The translations under genes were made by a program, and so were the position numbers. Under the pieces are notes generated by a model that worked only from the letters and a program-made list of their open reading frames with translations, was not told the origin of the DNA and made no database searches. This document shows positions 17,032-24,190 of a DNA stretch of 64,000 bases, piece by piece. The stretch's first letter is position 1; every line of letters begins with the position of its first letter. Source of the stretch: Agrococcus sp. Marseille-P2731 (GTDB lineage Bacteria > Actinomycetota > Actinomycetes > Actinomycetales > Microbacteriaceae); contig NZ_FPEG01000001.1 of NCBI RefSeq assembly GCF_900117395.1, forward strand, positions 310,001 to 374,000, in the 5' to 3' direction.

Positions 17032-17979
17032 ATGATCGAGGCTGAGGCCGCAGCGCAGGCAGCGCTGCCCACGCCGCGGCGAAGCCCCAGGCGGCGCGCG
17101 ACCGTGCTGCCGCTCGTGCTGCTGGCACCGGCGACCGCCATCGTCGCCGTCGTCATCGGCTGGCCGCTCGTGCAGCTGGCGCTGCTCTCCTTCCAGGAGT
17201 TCGGCCGCGCGCAGGTCTTCGGCCAGCCGGCCGAGTGGGTGTGGTTCGACAACTACGTCACCGTGCTCGGCGACGGCGAGTTCTGGACGGTGCTCGGGCG
17301 CACGGTCGCCTTCGCGCTGGTGTGCGTGGTGTCGGCGATGCTCATCGGCATCGCGCTCGCGCTGCTCATGCAGCGGCTGCCGAAGCCGTTCCGGGTGCTC
17401 ATGAGCGTCGGGCTGCTGCTGGCCTGGGCGATGCCGGCCCTCACCGCCACGATCGTCTGGGGGTGGATGTTCGACACCGAGTACGGCGTCGTGAACTCGC
17501 TGCTGCGCGACGTGCTGGGGCTGAGCGAGTTCGACCGCCGCTCGTGGCTCATCGACCCGATGGGCTTCTTCACCGTCGCGACGATCATCATCGTCTGGGG
17601 CGCCGTGCCGTTCGTGACCTTCATGGTCTTCGCCGGGCTCACGCAGGTGCCGGAGGAGCAGCTCGAGGCGGCCGCGCTCGACGGCGCGGGCCCCGCGCGG
17701 CGCTTCTCGTCGATCGTGCTGCCGCAGCTCGCGCCGATCCTCGTGATCGCCACGATCCTGCAGCTGATCTGGGACCTGCGGGTCTTCACCCAGATCTTCG
17801 CCCTGCAGGACATCGGCGGCATCCGCTCCGAGACCTCGACGCTCGGCGTGTACATCTACCAGACCGCGATCGCCGGCGGCGAGTTCGGCATCGGCGGCGC
17901 GCTCGCCATCATCACGATGCTCGTGCTGCTCGTGCTCGCCTTCCCGCTGATGCGGAACATGCTCAGGAGCGAGTCGTGA
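17032..17979 (+). CDS. Sugar ABC transporter permease (MalF type)
   Basis: 315 residues with six or so hydrophobic helices. The ATPase-contacting EAA loop is EEQLEAAALDGAGPARRFSS followed by IVLPQLAPI, the hallmark of these permeases. The ATG at 17032 has GAGGAGA upstream. Its stop overlaps the GTG of the partner permease. No ATPase gene is present in this operon, so an MsiK-like shared ATPase is presumably used. Confidence 0.92.
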   Translation: MIEAEAAAQAALPTPRRSPRRRATVLPLVLLAPATAIVAVVIGWPLVQLALLSFQEFGRAQVFGQPAEWVWFDNYVTVLGDGEFWTVLGRTVAFALVCVVSAMLIGIALALLMQRLPKPFRVLMSVGLLLAWAMPALTATIVWGWMFDTEYGVVNSLLRDVLGLSEFDRRSWLIDPMGFFTVATIIIVWGAVPFVTFMVFAGLTQVPEEQLEAAALDGAGPARRFSSIVLPQLAPILVIATILQLIWDLRVFTQIFALQDIGGIRSETSTLGVYIYQTAIAGGEFGIGGALAIITMLVLLVLAFPLMRNMLRSES

Positions 17980-18827
17980 GGCACAAGCAGCGGCGCCGCG
18001 CCGCGACCGTCCTGTGGTGCGCCGTCGCGGTCTTCGTCTTCGTCTGCTCCACGTTCCCCGTCTACTGGATGGTCAAGACCTCCTTCCAGCCCAACAACGA
18101 GGTGCGCTCGCGCGAGCTGCAGCTGTGGCCGGAGTCGTTCACCCTGCGCAACTACGAGACCGTGCTCTTCGATCCGGGCCGCACGCCGTTCCTGCCGGCG
18201 CTCGGGATGTCGCTGGTGGTCACCCTCGCGACCGTGCTGGTCGCCGCGGTGCTCTCGTTCTTCGCCGCGGTCGCCATCTCGCGCTTCCGCTTCCGCAGCC
18301 GCAAGGGCTTCATCGTCGCGATCATCGCGATCCAGATGCTGCCGCTCGAGGCGATGATGGTCTCGCTCTACCGCGTGCTCGACGCCTGGCAGCTGCTCAA
18401 CACGGCCATCGCGCTCATCCTGATCTACTCGGCGACGGTCGTGCCCTTCACGATCTGGACCCTGCGCGGCTTCGTCGACGGGCTGCCGATCGAGCTCGAG
18501 GAGGCTGCGCAGATCGACGGCTGCTCGCGCGTGGGCGCGTTCTTCCGCATCACCTTCCCGCTGCTCGCGCCCGGCCTCGTGGCCACCGGCGTCTTCGCCT
18601 TCATCCAGGCCTGGAACGAGTTCCTGATGGCATTGATCGTCAACACCCGACCCGATCTCATGACGCTGCCCGTGTGGCTGCGCACCTTCCTCACGCTCAA
18701 CGGCACGACCAACTGGGCGGCGATCATGGCCGGCTCCACGCTCATGGCGATCCCGGTCGTGGTGTTCTTCCTCCTCATCCAGGGCCGCATGGCCAGCGGC
18801 CTCGCAGGCGGGGCGGTGAAGGGATGA
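17976..18827 (+). CDS. Sugar ABC transporter permease (MalG type)
   Basis: 283 residues starting at GTG 17976, overlapping the previous stop (GTGA). VYWMVKTSF at the first helix end, the loop IELEEAAQIDGCSRVGAFFR and TFPLLAPGL identify the inner-membrane permease partner. It forms the channel together with the gene at 17032 and receives sugar from the lipoprotein at 15685. The stop overlaps the next start, tying transport to intracellular hydrolysis. Confidence 0.92.
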   Translation: MRHKQRRRAATVLWCAVAVFVFVCSTFPVYWMVKTSFQPNNEVRSRELQLWPESFTLRNYETVLFDPGRTPFLPALGMSLVVTLATVLVAAVLSFFAAVAISRFRFRSRKGFIVAIIAIQMLPLEAMMVSLYRVLDAWQLLNTAIALILIYSATVVPFTIWTLRGFVDGLPIELEEAAQIDGCSRVGAFFRITFPLLAPGLVATGVFAFIQAWNEFLMALIVNTRPDLMTLPVWLRTFLTLNGTTNWAAIMAGSTLMAIPVVVFFLLIQGRMASGLAGGAVKG

Positions 18828-20224
18828 GCCTGCTCGCAGACGCACGCGCCACGCTCATGCCGGGCTTCGTCGGCACCGAGCTGCCGGCCTGGATGGCCGG
18901 CCTGCTCGCCGAGGGCCTCGTCTCCTGCTGCCTCTACGGAGAGAACGTGGTCGACCCGCAGCAGCTGCGCCGGCTGTCGGATGCGGTGCGCGCCGTGCGC
19001 GCGGACGCGATCGTCGCGCTCGACGAGGAGGGCGGCGACGTGACCCGCGTGCACTACGCGACCGGCTCGCCCTTCCCGGGCGCCGCGGTGCTCGGCCGCG
19101 CGGACGATCTCGACTGGACCCGCTCGATCGCTGCACGAGTGGGGGAGCACGTGCGCGCCGTCGGCGCCACGATGACCTTCGGGCCCGTCGCCGACGTCAA
19201 CGTCGACCCCGACAACCCGGTCATCGGGGTGCGCAGCTTCGGCGCGGATGCGCAGCTCGCGGCGCGCCACGCGGCCGCGTGGGTCGAGGGCGCGCAGGGC
19301 GTGGGCGTCGCCGCGACCGCGAAGCACTTCCCCGGCCACGGCGACACCGCGGTCGACTCGCACGTCGGGCTGCCCGTCGTGCACGCCGACGTCGCACTGC
19401 TGCGCGCCCGCGAGCTCGAGCCGTTCCGCGCGGTGATCGCGGCGGGAGCCGCAGCCATCATGACCTCGCACATCCTGGTCCCGGCGATCGATGCGGTGCC
19501 CGCGACGCACTCGCGGGCGATCCTCACCGAGCTGCTGCGCGGCGAGCTCGGCTACGAGGGGCTCATCGTCTCCGACGCGCTCGACATGGCGGGGGCCAGT
19601 GCCGAGATCGGCATCCCGGAGGCCGCGGTGCGCGCACTCACGGCGGGCTGCGACCTGCTGTGCCTCGGCACGGCCACGGGCGCCGAGGGCATCGCCGCGA
19701 TCGAGCGCGCCGTGCTCGCCGCGGTGGAGGAGGGCAGGCTCGACGCCGAGCGGGTGCGCGACGCCGCCCGTCGCACGCGCGCCCGGGCGGCCGCTGCGCC
19801 GCCGCCCCTGCCGCTGAGCGCGCTCGGCGACGCGACCGCCGACGACCTGGCGCGCATCCGCTCGACCTTCTCCGTGACCGAGGAGGCGCTGCGGTGGATC
19901 GCGCAGCATCGCGGCGAGGCAGCGGTGGTGCGGCTCGAGCGCGCCGCGAACATCGCCGCGGGCGCGGTGCCGTGGGATCCCTTCGAAGGATCGGTCGTCG
20001 TCGAGCCGGGCGCCGTGCCGCAGCTGCAAGCAGGGCCCGTCATCGTGCTCGGCAAGGATCTCGAGCGCGGGCCGGAGTCAGCCGCGAGCATCGCGGCGCT
20101 GCGCGAGCGGCACGACCTGCTCGTCGTCGACGCGGGGTGGTCTGCCGGCCGCCTCGCCGACGTCGCGACCTTCGGCGCCTCGCGCGCCTGCGGGCTCGCG
20201 CTGCGCGAGATGCTCGCGCGATGA
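18824..20224 (+). CDS. nagZ: Glycoside hydrolase family 3 beta-N-acetylhexosaminidase (NagZ-like)
   Basis: 466 residues. KHFPGHGDTAVDSH is the NagZ signature with the catalytic His loop of family 3 hexosaminidases, and LIVSDALDMAGA carries the Asp nucleophile. No signal peptide is present, so it acts in the cytoplasm, cleaving GlcNAc from imported chito-oligosaccharides or muropeptides. Some family 3 members are phosphorylases, and this sequence does not exclude that. The C-terminal 110 residues beyond the barrel resemble the second domain of two-domain NagZ/NagA-type enzymes of actinobacteria. ATGA overlaps couple it to the permease before and the kinase after. Confidence 0.88.
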   Translation: MSLLADARATLMPGFVGTELPAWMAGLLAEGLVSCCLYGENVVDPQQLRRLSDAVRAVRADAIVALDEEGGDVTRVHYATGSPFPGAAVLGRADDLDWTRSIAARVGEHVRAVGATMTFGPVADVNVDPDNPVIGVRSFGADAQLAARHAAAWVEGAQGVGVAATAKHFPGHGDTAVDSHVGLPVVHADVALLRARELEPFRAVIAAGAAAIMTSHILVPAIDAVPATHSRAILTELLRGELGYEGLIVSDALDMAGASAEIGIPEAAVRALTAGCDLLCLGTATGAEGIAAIERAVLAAVEEGRLDAERVRDAARRTRARAAAAPPPLPLSALGDATADDLARIRSTFSVTEEALRWIAQHRGEAAVVRLERAANIAAGAVPWDPFEGSVVVEPGAVPQLQAGPVIVLGKDLERGPESAASIAALRERHDLLVVDAGWSAGRLADVATFGASRACGLALREMLAR

Positions 20225-21123
20225 GCGCGCTCGGCATCGACATCGGCGGCACCACGACGGTCGCCGTCGTGCTCGAGCATGGGCGCGTGCTCGGCTCGCA
20301 CCAGGTGGCGACGCGTCGCGGCGACGGCGTCGTGGCCTCTGCGGTCGCGGCGGCGCGCGAGGCGCTCGCGGTCGCCGGCGTCGAGCGCTCGGCGCTCGAA
20401 GGCGCAGGTCTCGGGGTGCCCGGCATCGTCGGCGACGACCGCACGCTCGTGCGCGGCGCCGTCAACCTCGGCATCGAGGCACTCGACATCGGCAGCGCGG
20501 TGAGCGAGGGCCTCGGCGTCGCGGTCACGGTCGACAACGACGTGCGCGCCGCGGTGCTCGGCGCCCGGCACCTGATGGCAGAGCCCGCTGCGGTGATCGC
20601 CTACGTCGGGCTCGGCACCGGCATCGCCGCAGGGCTGGCCTTCGGCGACCGCGTGCTGCGCGGCGCGAGCGGCATGGCGGGCGAGATCGGTCACATCCCC
20701 GTGCCGGGTGCGAGCAGCCGATGCCGCTGCGGGCAGCTCGGCTGCCTCGAGACGCTCGCCTCCGGCTGGTCGCTCGCACAGCGCTGGGCGGGCGATATCC
20801 CCGCCGCCGCCATGCTGGCCGCCGCCGAGCGCGGCCAGGAGCGGGGCGAGCGCGAGTGGCGGGCGTTCATCGACGGGATCGCGCACGCGGTGCGCAGCCT
20901 CGTGCTCACGACCGGCGTCGACGCCGTGCTGATCGGCGGCGGGATCAGCGGGCTCGGCGCCCCGCTGCTCGACGGGGTGCAGGGGCGGATCGCCGCCTGG
21001 GCCGAGGACTCGCCGCTGCTGGGCGCGCTCGACGTGCCCGCGCGCATCCGCCTGCTGCCACCCGGTGCGCAGCCGGGTGCTGTGGGCGCCGCCATCATGG
21101 GGAGCGCCGCATGGAGGTCGTGA
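20221..21123 (+). CDS. ROK-family sugar kinase (N-acetylglucosamine/glucose kinase type)
   Basis: 300 residues. The ATP loop IDIGGTTTVAVVLEHG is at the N-terminus, with GVPGIVGDD and DNDVRAAVLG for sugar contacts (catalytic Asp in VDNDV). GEIGHIPVPG and CRCGQLGCLE form the zinc site. There is no helix-turn-helix, so it is an enzyme and not a regulator. Between the hexosaminidase and deaminase genes, its expected reaction is ATP-dependent phosphorylation of released GlcNAc to GlcNAc-6-phosphate. Start and stop overlap both neighbours. Confidence 0.88.
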   Translation: MSALGIDIGGTTTVAVVLEHGRVLGSHQVATRRGDGVVASAVAAAREALAVAGVERSALEGAGLGVPGIVGDDRTLVRGAVNLGIEALDIGSAVSEGLGVAVTVDNDVRAAVLGARHLMAEPAAVIAYVGLGTGIAAGLAFGDRVLRGASGMAGEIGHIPVPGASSRCRCGQLGCLETLASGWSLAQRWAGDIPAAAMLAAAERGQERGEREWRAFIDGIAHAVRSLVLTTGVDAVLIGGGISGLGAPLLDGVQGRIAAWAEDSPLLGALDVPARIRLLPPGAQPGAVGAAIMGSAAWRS

Positions 21124-21887
21124 TCGTCGCGGACGCCGCAGCTGCCGGCGATCTCGCCGCCGCGCGGGTCGCCGAGGTCGTGGAGGCCATGCCCGATGCG
21201 GTGCTGGGCGTCGCGACCGGCTCGAGCCACCTCGCGACCTACCGCGCGCTCGCCGCCAGGAGGGAGGCGGGCCTCGATCTCTCGCGCGTGTCGGCGTTCG
21301 CGCTCGACGAGTACGTCGGGCTGGCCAGGCGGCACCCGGAGTCGTACCGCGAGGTGATCGCGAGGGAGGTGACGGCGCCGCTCGGCCTCGATCCCGCGCG
21401 AGTGCACGTGCCCAAGGGCGACGCCGCCGACCTCGCGGCGGAGTGCGCGCGCTACGAGCGGCGGATCGCGATCAGCGGCATCGACCTGCAGCTGCTCGGC
21501 ATCGGGGCGAACGGGCACATCGGGTTCAACGAGCCGACCTCGTCACTCAGCTCACGAACGCGGGTGAAGTCGCTGTCGGTGCGCACGCGGGCGGACAACG
21601 CGCGCTTCTTCGCGAGCGCCGACGACGTGCCGACGCACTGCATCACGCAGGGGCTCGGCACCATCCTGGATGCCGACCGCGTGCTGCTGGTCGCGACGGG
21701 GGAGCGGAAGGCGGAGGCGGTGGCGCAGATGGTGGAGGGGTCGCTGTCGGCGATGTGGCCGGGATCGGTGCTGCAGCTGCATCGGCGGGCGACCGTGATC
21801 GTCGACGAGGCGGCGGCCGGCGGGCTGCGGATGCAGGACTACTACCGCGAGGCGGCTGCTGCGAGCGAGGCGCTGCGAGCGCGCTGA
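21111..21887 (+). CDS. nagB: Glucosamine-6-phosphate deaminase
   Basis: 258 residues. GVATGSSHLATYRAL is the phosphate loop, FALDEYVGL contains the catalytic Asp-Glu-Tyr, and LGIGANGHIGFNEP carries the catalytic His of the NagB family. It converts glucosamine-6-phosphate to fructose-6-phosphate and ammonia. The ATG overlaps the kinase gene by 13 bases. The preceding step, deacetylation by NagA, is encoded separately at 32823-33947. It is the last gene of the amino-sugar operon. Confidence 0.93.
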   Translation: MEVVIVADAAAAGDLAAARVAEVVEAMPDAVLGVATGSSHLATYRALAARREAGLDLSRVSAFALDEYVGLARRHPESYREVIAREVTAPLGLDPARVHVPKGDAADLAAECARYERRIAISGIDLQLLGIGANGHIGFNEPTSSLSSRTRVKSLSVRTRADNARFFASADDVPTHCITQGLGTILDADRVLLVATGERKAEAVAQMVEGSLSAMWPGSVLQLHRRATVIVDEAAAGGLRMQDYYREAAAASEALRAR

Positions 21888-21948
21888 TGCGCGCGCGCTG
21901 CGGCCGGCGGAGGCCGTCGGCGAGGCCGTGGCGACACGCCGCGCGCGA

Positions 21949-21978
21949 TTGACAGCGATCGAACACACGTTCGATCAT
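21949..21978 (+). promoter_or_regulatory. SOS promoter with LexA box, imuA'
   Basis: TTGACA (21949-21954) is a perfect -35, and GATCAT (21973-21978) serves as -10 at 18-base spacing. Between and over them lies GATCGAACACACGTTCGATC (21957-21976), symmetric except for its central four bases and matching the actinobacterial LexA box CGAACRNNYGTTCG. The transcription start would fall at or next to the GTG at 21984. Confidence 0.88.
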
Positions 21979-21983
21979 GGAGT

Positions 21984-22673
21984 GTGAGCACACGGGTTCC
22001 AGCACGACTCGAGCGCCGCACGGGAGACGACCGCACGGCGACGGTCGAAGCGCTGCGCGCGCGGCTCCGCGGCATGCAGCAGGCCACCACGCAGCAGGCG
22101 CCGGTGCCCGACGAGTCGATGCTGGAGGGCCTGGACGAGGTGGTGCGGCGCCTGCGTGCGGGTGCCGTGCACAGCATCGAGTCGCGAGGGCTCGCGCTCG
22201 CGTGCCTGGGGGCGGTGATGCCGGCAGGTGCCTGGGGCGCGATCGTCGGACTCCCCGATCTCGGCATCGAGGCGGCCCGCGACCTCGGGGTGCCCATCGA
22301 CCGCGTGGCGCTCGTGCCGCATCCGGGCCGCTCGTGGCTCGATGTGGTGGCGAGCCTGGCCGAGGCGATGCCGGTGGTGCTCGCCGCCTCGCCCGGCAGG
22401 GTGACGCCGACGGATGCTGCTCGGCTCGCCGCGCGGTTGCGGCAGGCCTCGTCGACGCTGCTCATCGCGGGGCCGTGGCATGGGGCAGCGACCGTGGTGC
22501 GCAGCGTGCGCGCCGAGTGGCAGGGGCTCGCCGACGGCGACGGGCGGATCGCTGCCGGCGGCCTCGTCGTCGAGGTGGCGACCGGCGGGGCTCCGAGCTT
22601 CGCGAGGATCCCCATCGACAGGACGGGTGGGCCGGGGATGCGGGCGGTGGAAGCGCGCAGATCGGCCGCGTGA
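21984..22673 (+). CDS. imuA': Mutasome accessory protein ImuA' (RecA-like)
   Basis: 229 residues. It has the SulA/ImuA-type RecA-like core: LACLGAVMPAGAWGAIVGLP, VALVPHPGRSWLDVVASL and VLAASPGRVTPTDAARLAAR. The Walker A lysine of true RecA is not evident. ImuA' works with ImuB and DnaE2 in SOS-induced translesion synthesis and mutagenesis. The GTG start follows the SOS promoter with essentially no leader. Uniquely here, imuB does not follow: two exported repeat proteins occupy the next 4 kb. Confidence 0.82.
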   Translation: MSTRVPARLERRTGDDRTATVEALRARLRGMQQATTQQAPVPDESMLEGLDEVVRRLRAGAVHSIESRGLALACLGAVMPAGAWGAIVGLPDLGIEAARDLGVPIDRVALVPHPGRSWLDVVASLAEAMPVVLAASPGRVTPTDAARLAARLRQASSTLLIAGPWHGAATVVRSVRAEWQGLADGDGRIAAGGLVVEVATGGAPSFARIPIDRTGGPGMRAVEARRSAA

Positions 22674-22682
22674 ATCTTTCAC
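22670..22682. repeat. Short palindrome at the imuA' stop
   Basis: GTGAA-TCT-TTCAC is a perfect 5-bp inverted repeat that includes the imuA' TGA stop. The following 120 bases up to the next gene are AT-richer than the surroundings and may hold its promoter, but no clear -35/-10 pair can be chosen. Confidence 0.35.
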
Positions 22683-22805
22683 ACTCCGCAGAACTGGGAG
22701 GCGAGCAGAATTGCTGTGAATGCTCTGAGATTCCTCGCTTCTCCCATGCCAGCGGCCTAGCGTGACCAGAGAACACCCGAGAAGGCATGACTTCGGAGGA
22801 CCGCA

Positions 22806-24107
22806 ATGGACGCGAGCGCACCGCGCAGGCAGCCCCGCCTGCTGCGCCTCGCGCTCGCGAGCGGCACCGCGACGATCGGAGCCGCGGCGCTGTTCCTCTT
22901 CGCAGGCGGGATGCCTGCGCATGCGGCCGGTGATGAGGCGGTCGGCGGATCCACCACAGGGCTCGTGCAGGACCTCGGCGACCTGGTCGGTGGTGTGACG
23001 GAGCCGGTCGGCGACCTGGCCGGAGAGGTCACGGAGCCCGTCGGCGAGCTGGTCGGCGGAGTGGCGGAGCCGGTCGGCGACCTCGTCGAAGAGGTCGCGG
23101 AGCCTGCGGGAGATCTCGTCGGCGACATGGCAGCGCCCGTCGGCGACGTGGTCGCAGCGGTGGCGGAGCCGGTCACCGAGGTCACGCAGCCGGCCGGCGA
23201 TCTGGTCTCTGCGGTGACGGCGCCTGTTGGCGACCTGGTCTCCGAGGTGACGGTGCCGGTGGGCGATGTCGTCTCCGAGGTGACGGCGCCGGTGGGCGAT
23301 CTGGTCTCCGAGGTGACGCAGCCGGTCGGCGATCTGGTGACCGAGGTGACGCAGCCGGTCGGCGATCTGGTGACCGAGGTGACGCAGCCGGTCGGCGATC
23401 TGGTGACCGAGGTGACGCAGCCCGTCGGCGATCTGGTCACTGAGGTGACCGAGCCGGTCGTCGACGCCGTCGAGGAGACGCTGGAGCCGGTGACCGAGCC
23501 CGTCGTCGACGTCGTCGAAGAGGCGCTGGACCCGGTGCTCGACCCGGTCGTGGACGTGGTCGAGGCAGTCACGCCGAACCCGAGCCCCGCAGCTCCGAAC
23601 CCTGTGGTGCCGGTCCCCTCGAGCCCGAGCCCCGCAGTCCCGACCCCCGCAGTCCCGAGCCCGTCGCCGCAGCCGATCCCCGCTACGCCGGCACCCGCAG
23701 CGCCGATCCTCCAGACCCCGGCTCCCGCCCCGACGACGCAGGCCGACGACGCGAGCGCCGTGGACGCATCCGACGCCCCCGACGCTGCCGACACCCTCGC
23801 GCTCCGCGTGATGGCGGCACTCACCTTCGCGCCGATGCCTGCCGCCGTCACGACGGTCGAGGCTCCGCAGCCTGGAGCGCTGCCCACGGTCGGCGAGCGC
23901 GCCGTGCCGATCGAGGCGCCCGCTGCTCCCGCGGTCGCGCCGGCTGCGCCGGCTGGCGCGAGCGGCGCTGCCGCCGGAGCCGCCGCCGCTGTGGCGGACA
24001 CCCATGACCACCTGCTGCCCGAGCTCTCGGGCGGGCAGGCTGGCGCGATCGCGAACGATCGCGCCCCCGCCTCGATCGTCGAGGAGCACACCGCAAGTCC
24101 TGATTGA
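22806..24107 (+). CDS. Exported protein with 11-residue amphipathic repeats and a Pro/Ala-rich tail
   Basis: 433 residues, family not recognised. Residues 1-41 form a signal peptide (RRQPRLLRLAL, hydrophobic core, cleavage after PAHA). Residues about 57-257 are some 18 consecutive 11-residue units of the form EVTQPVGDLVT, alternating valine/leucine with acidic residues. Four of them are near-identical 33-bp DNA repeats (23315-23446). The rest is rich in Pro, Ala, Ser and Val with a PNPSPAAPN stretch, and there is no LPXTG motif or C-terminal membrane anchor. GGAGGA precedes the ATG. The regular period suggests a beta or coiled extracellular fibre. The function is unknown. It lies between imuA' and imuB. 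Confidence 0.8.
   Translation: MDASAPRRQPRLLRLALASGTATIGAAALFLFAGGMPAHAAGDEAVGGSTTGLVQDLGDLVGGVTEPVGDLAGEVTEPVGELVGGVAEPVGDLVEEVAEPAGDLVGDMAAPVGDVVAAVAEPVTEVTQPAGDLVSAVTAPVGDLVSEVTVPVGDVVSEVTAPVGDLVSEVTQPVGDLVTEVTQPVGDLVTEVTQPVGDLVTEVTQPVGDLVTEVTEPVVDAVEETLEPVTEPVVDVVEEALDPVLDPVVDVVEAVTPNPSPAAPNPVVPVPSSPSPAVPTPAVPSPSPQPIPATPAPAAPILQTPAPAPTTQADDASAVDASDAPDAADTLALRVMAALTFAPMPAAVTTVEAPQPGALPTVGERAVPIEAPAAPAVAPAAPAGASGAAAGAAAAVADTHDHLLPELSGGQAGAIANDRAPASIVEEHTASPD
23315..23446 (+). repeat. Tandem 33-bp DNA repeats within the 22806 gene
   Basis: Four near-identical units starting GACGCAGCCGGTCGGCGAT encode DLVTEVTQPVG. Diverged copies extend on both sides across about 22975-23580. Confidence 0.85.
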
Positions 24108-24190
24108 GCGATCCCCTGCCGCGCTCGCGCGGCATGCACAGCCGTCCCGGAGCGGGATGGCGGATCACTCCAATCAGGAAAGGCAGAGCA

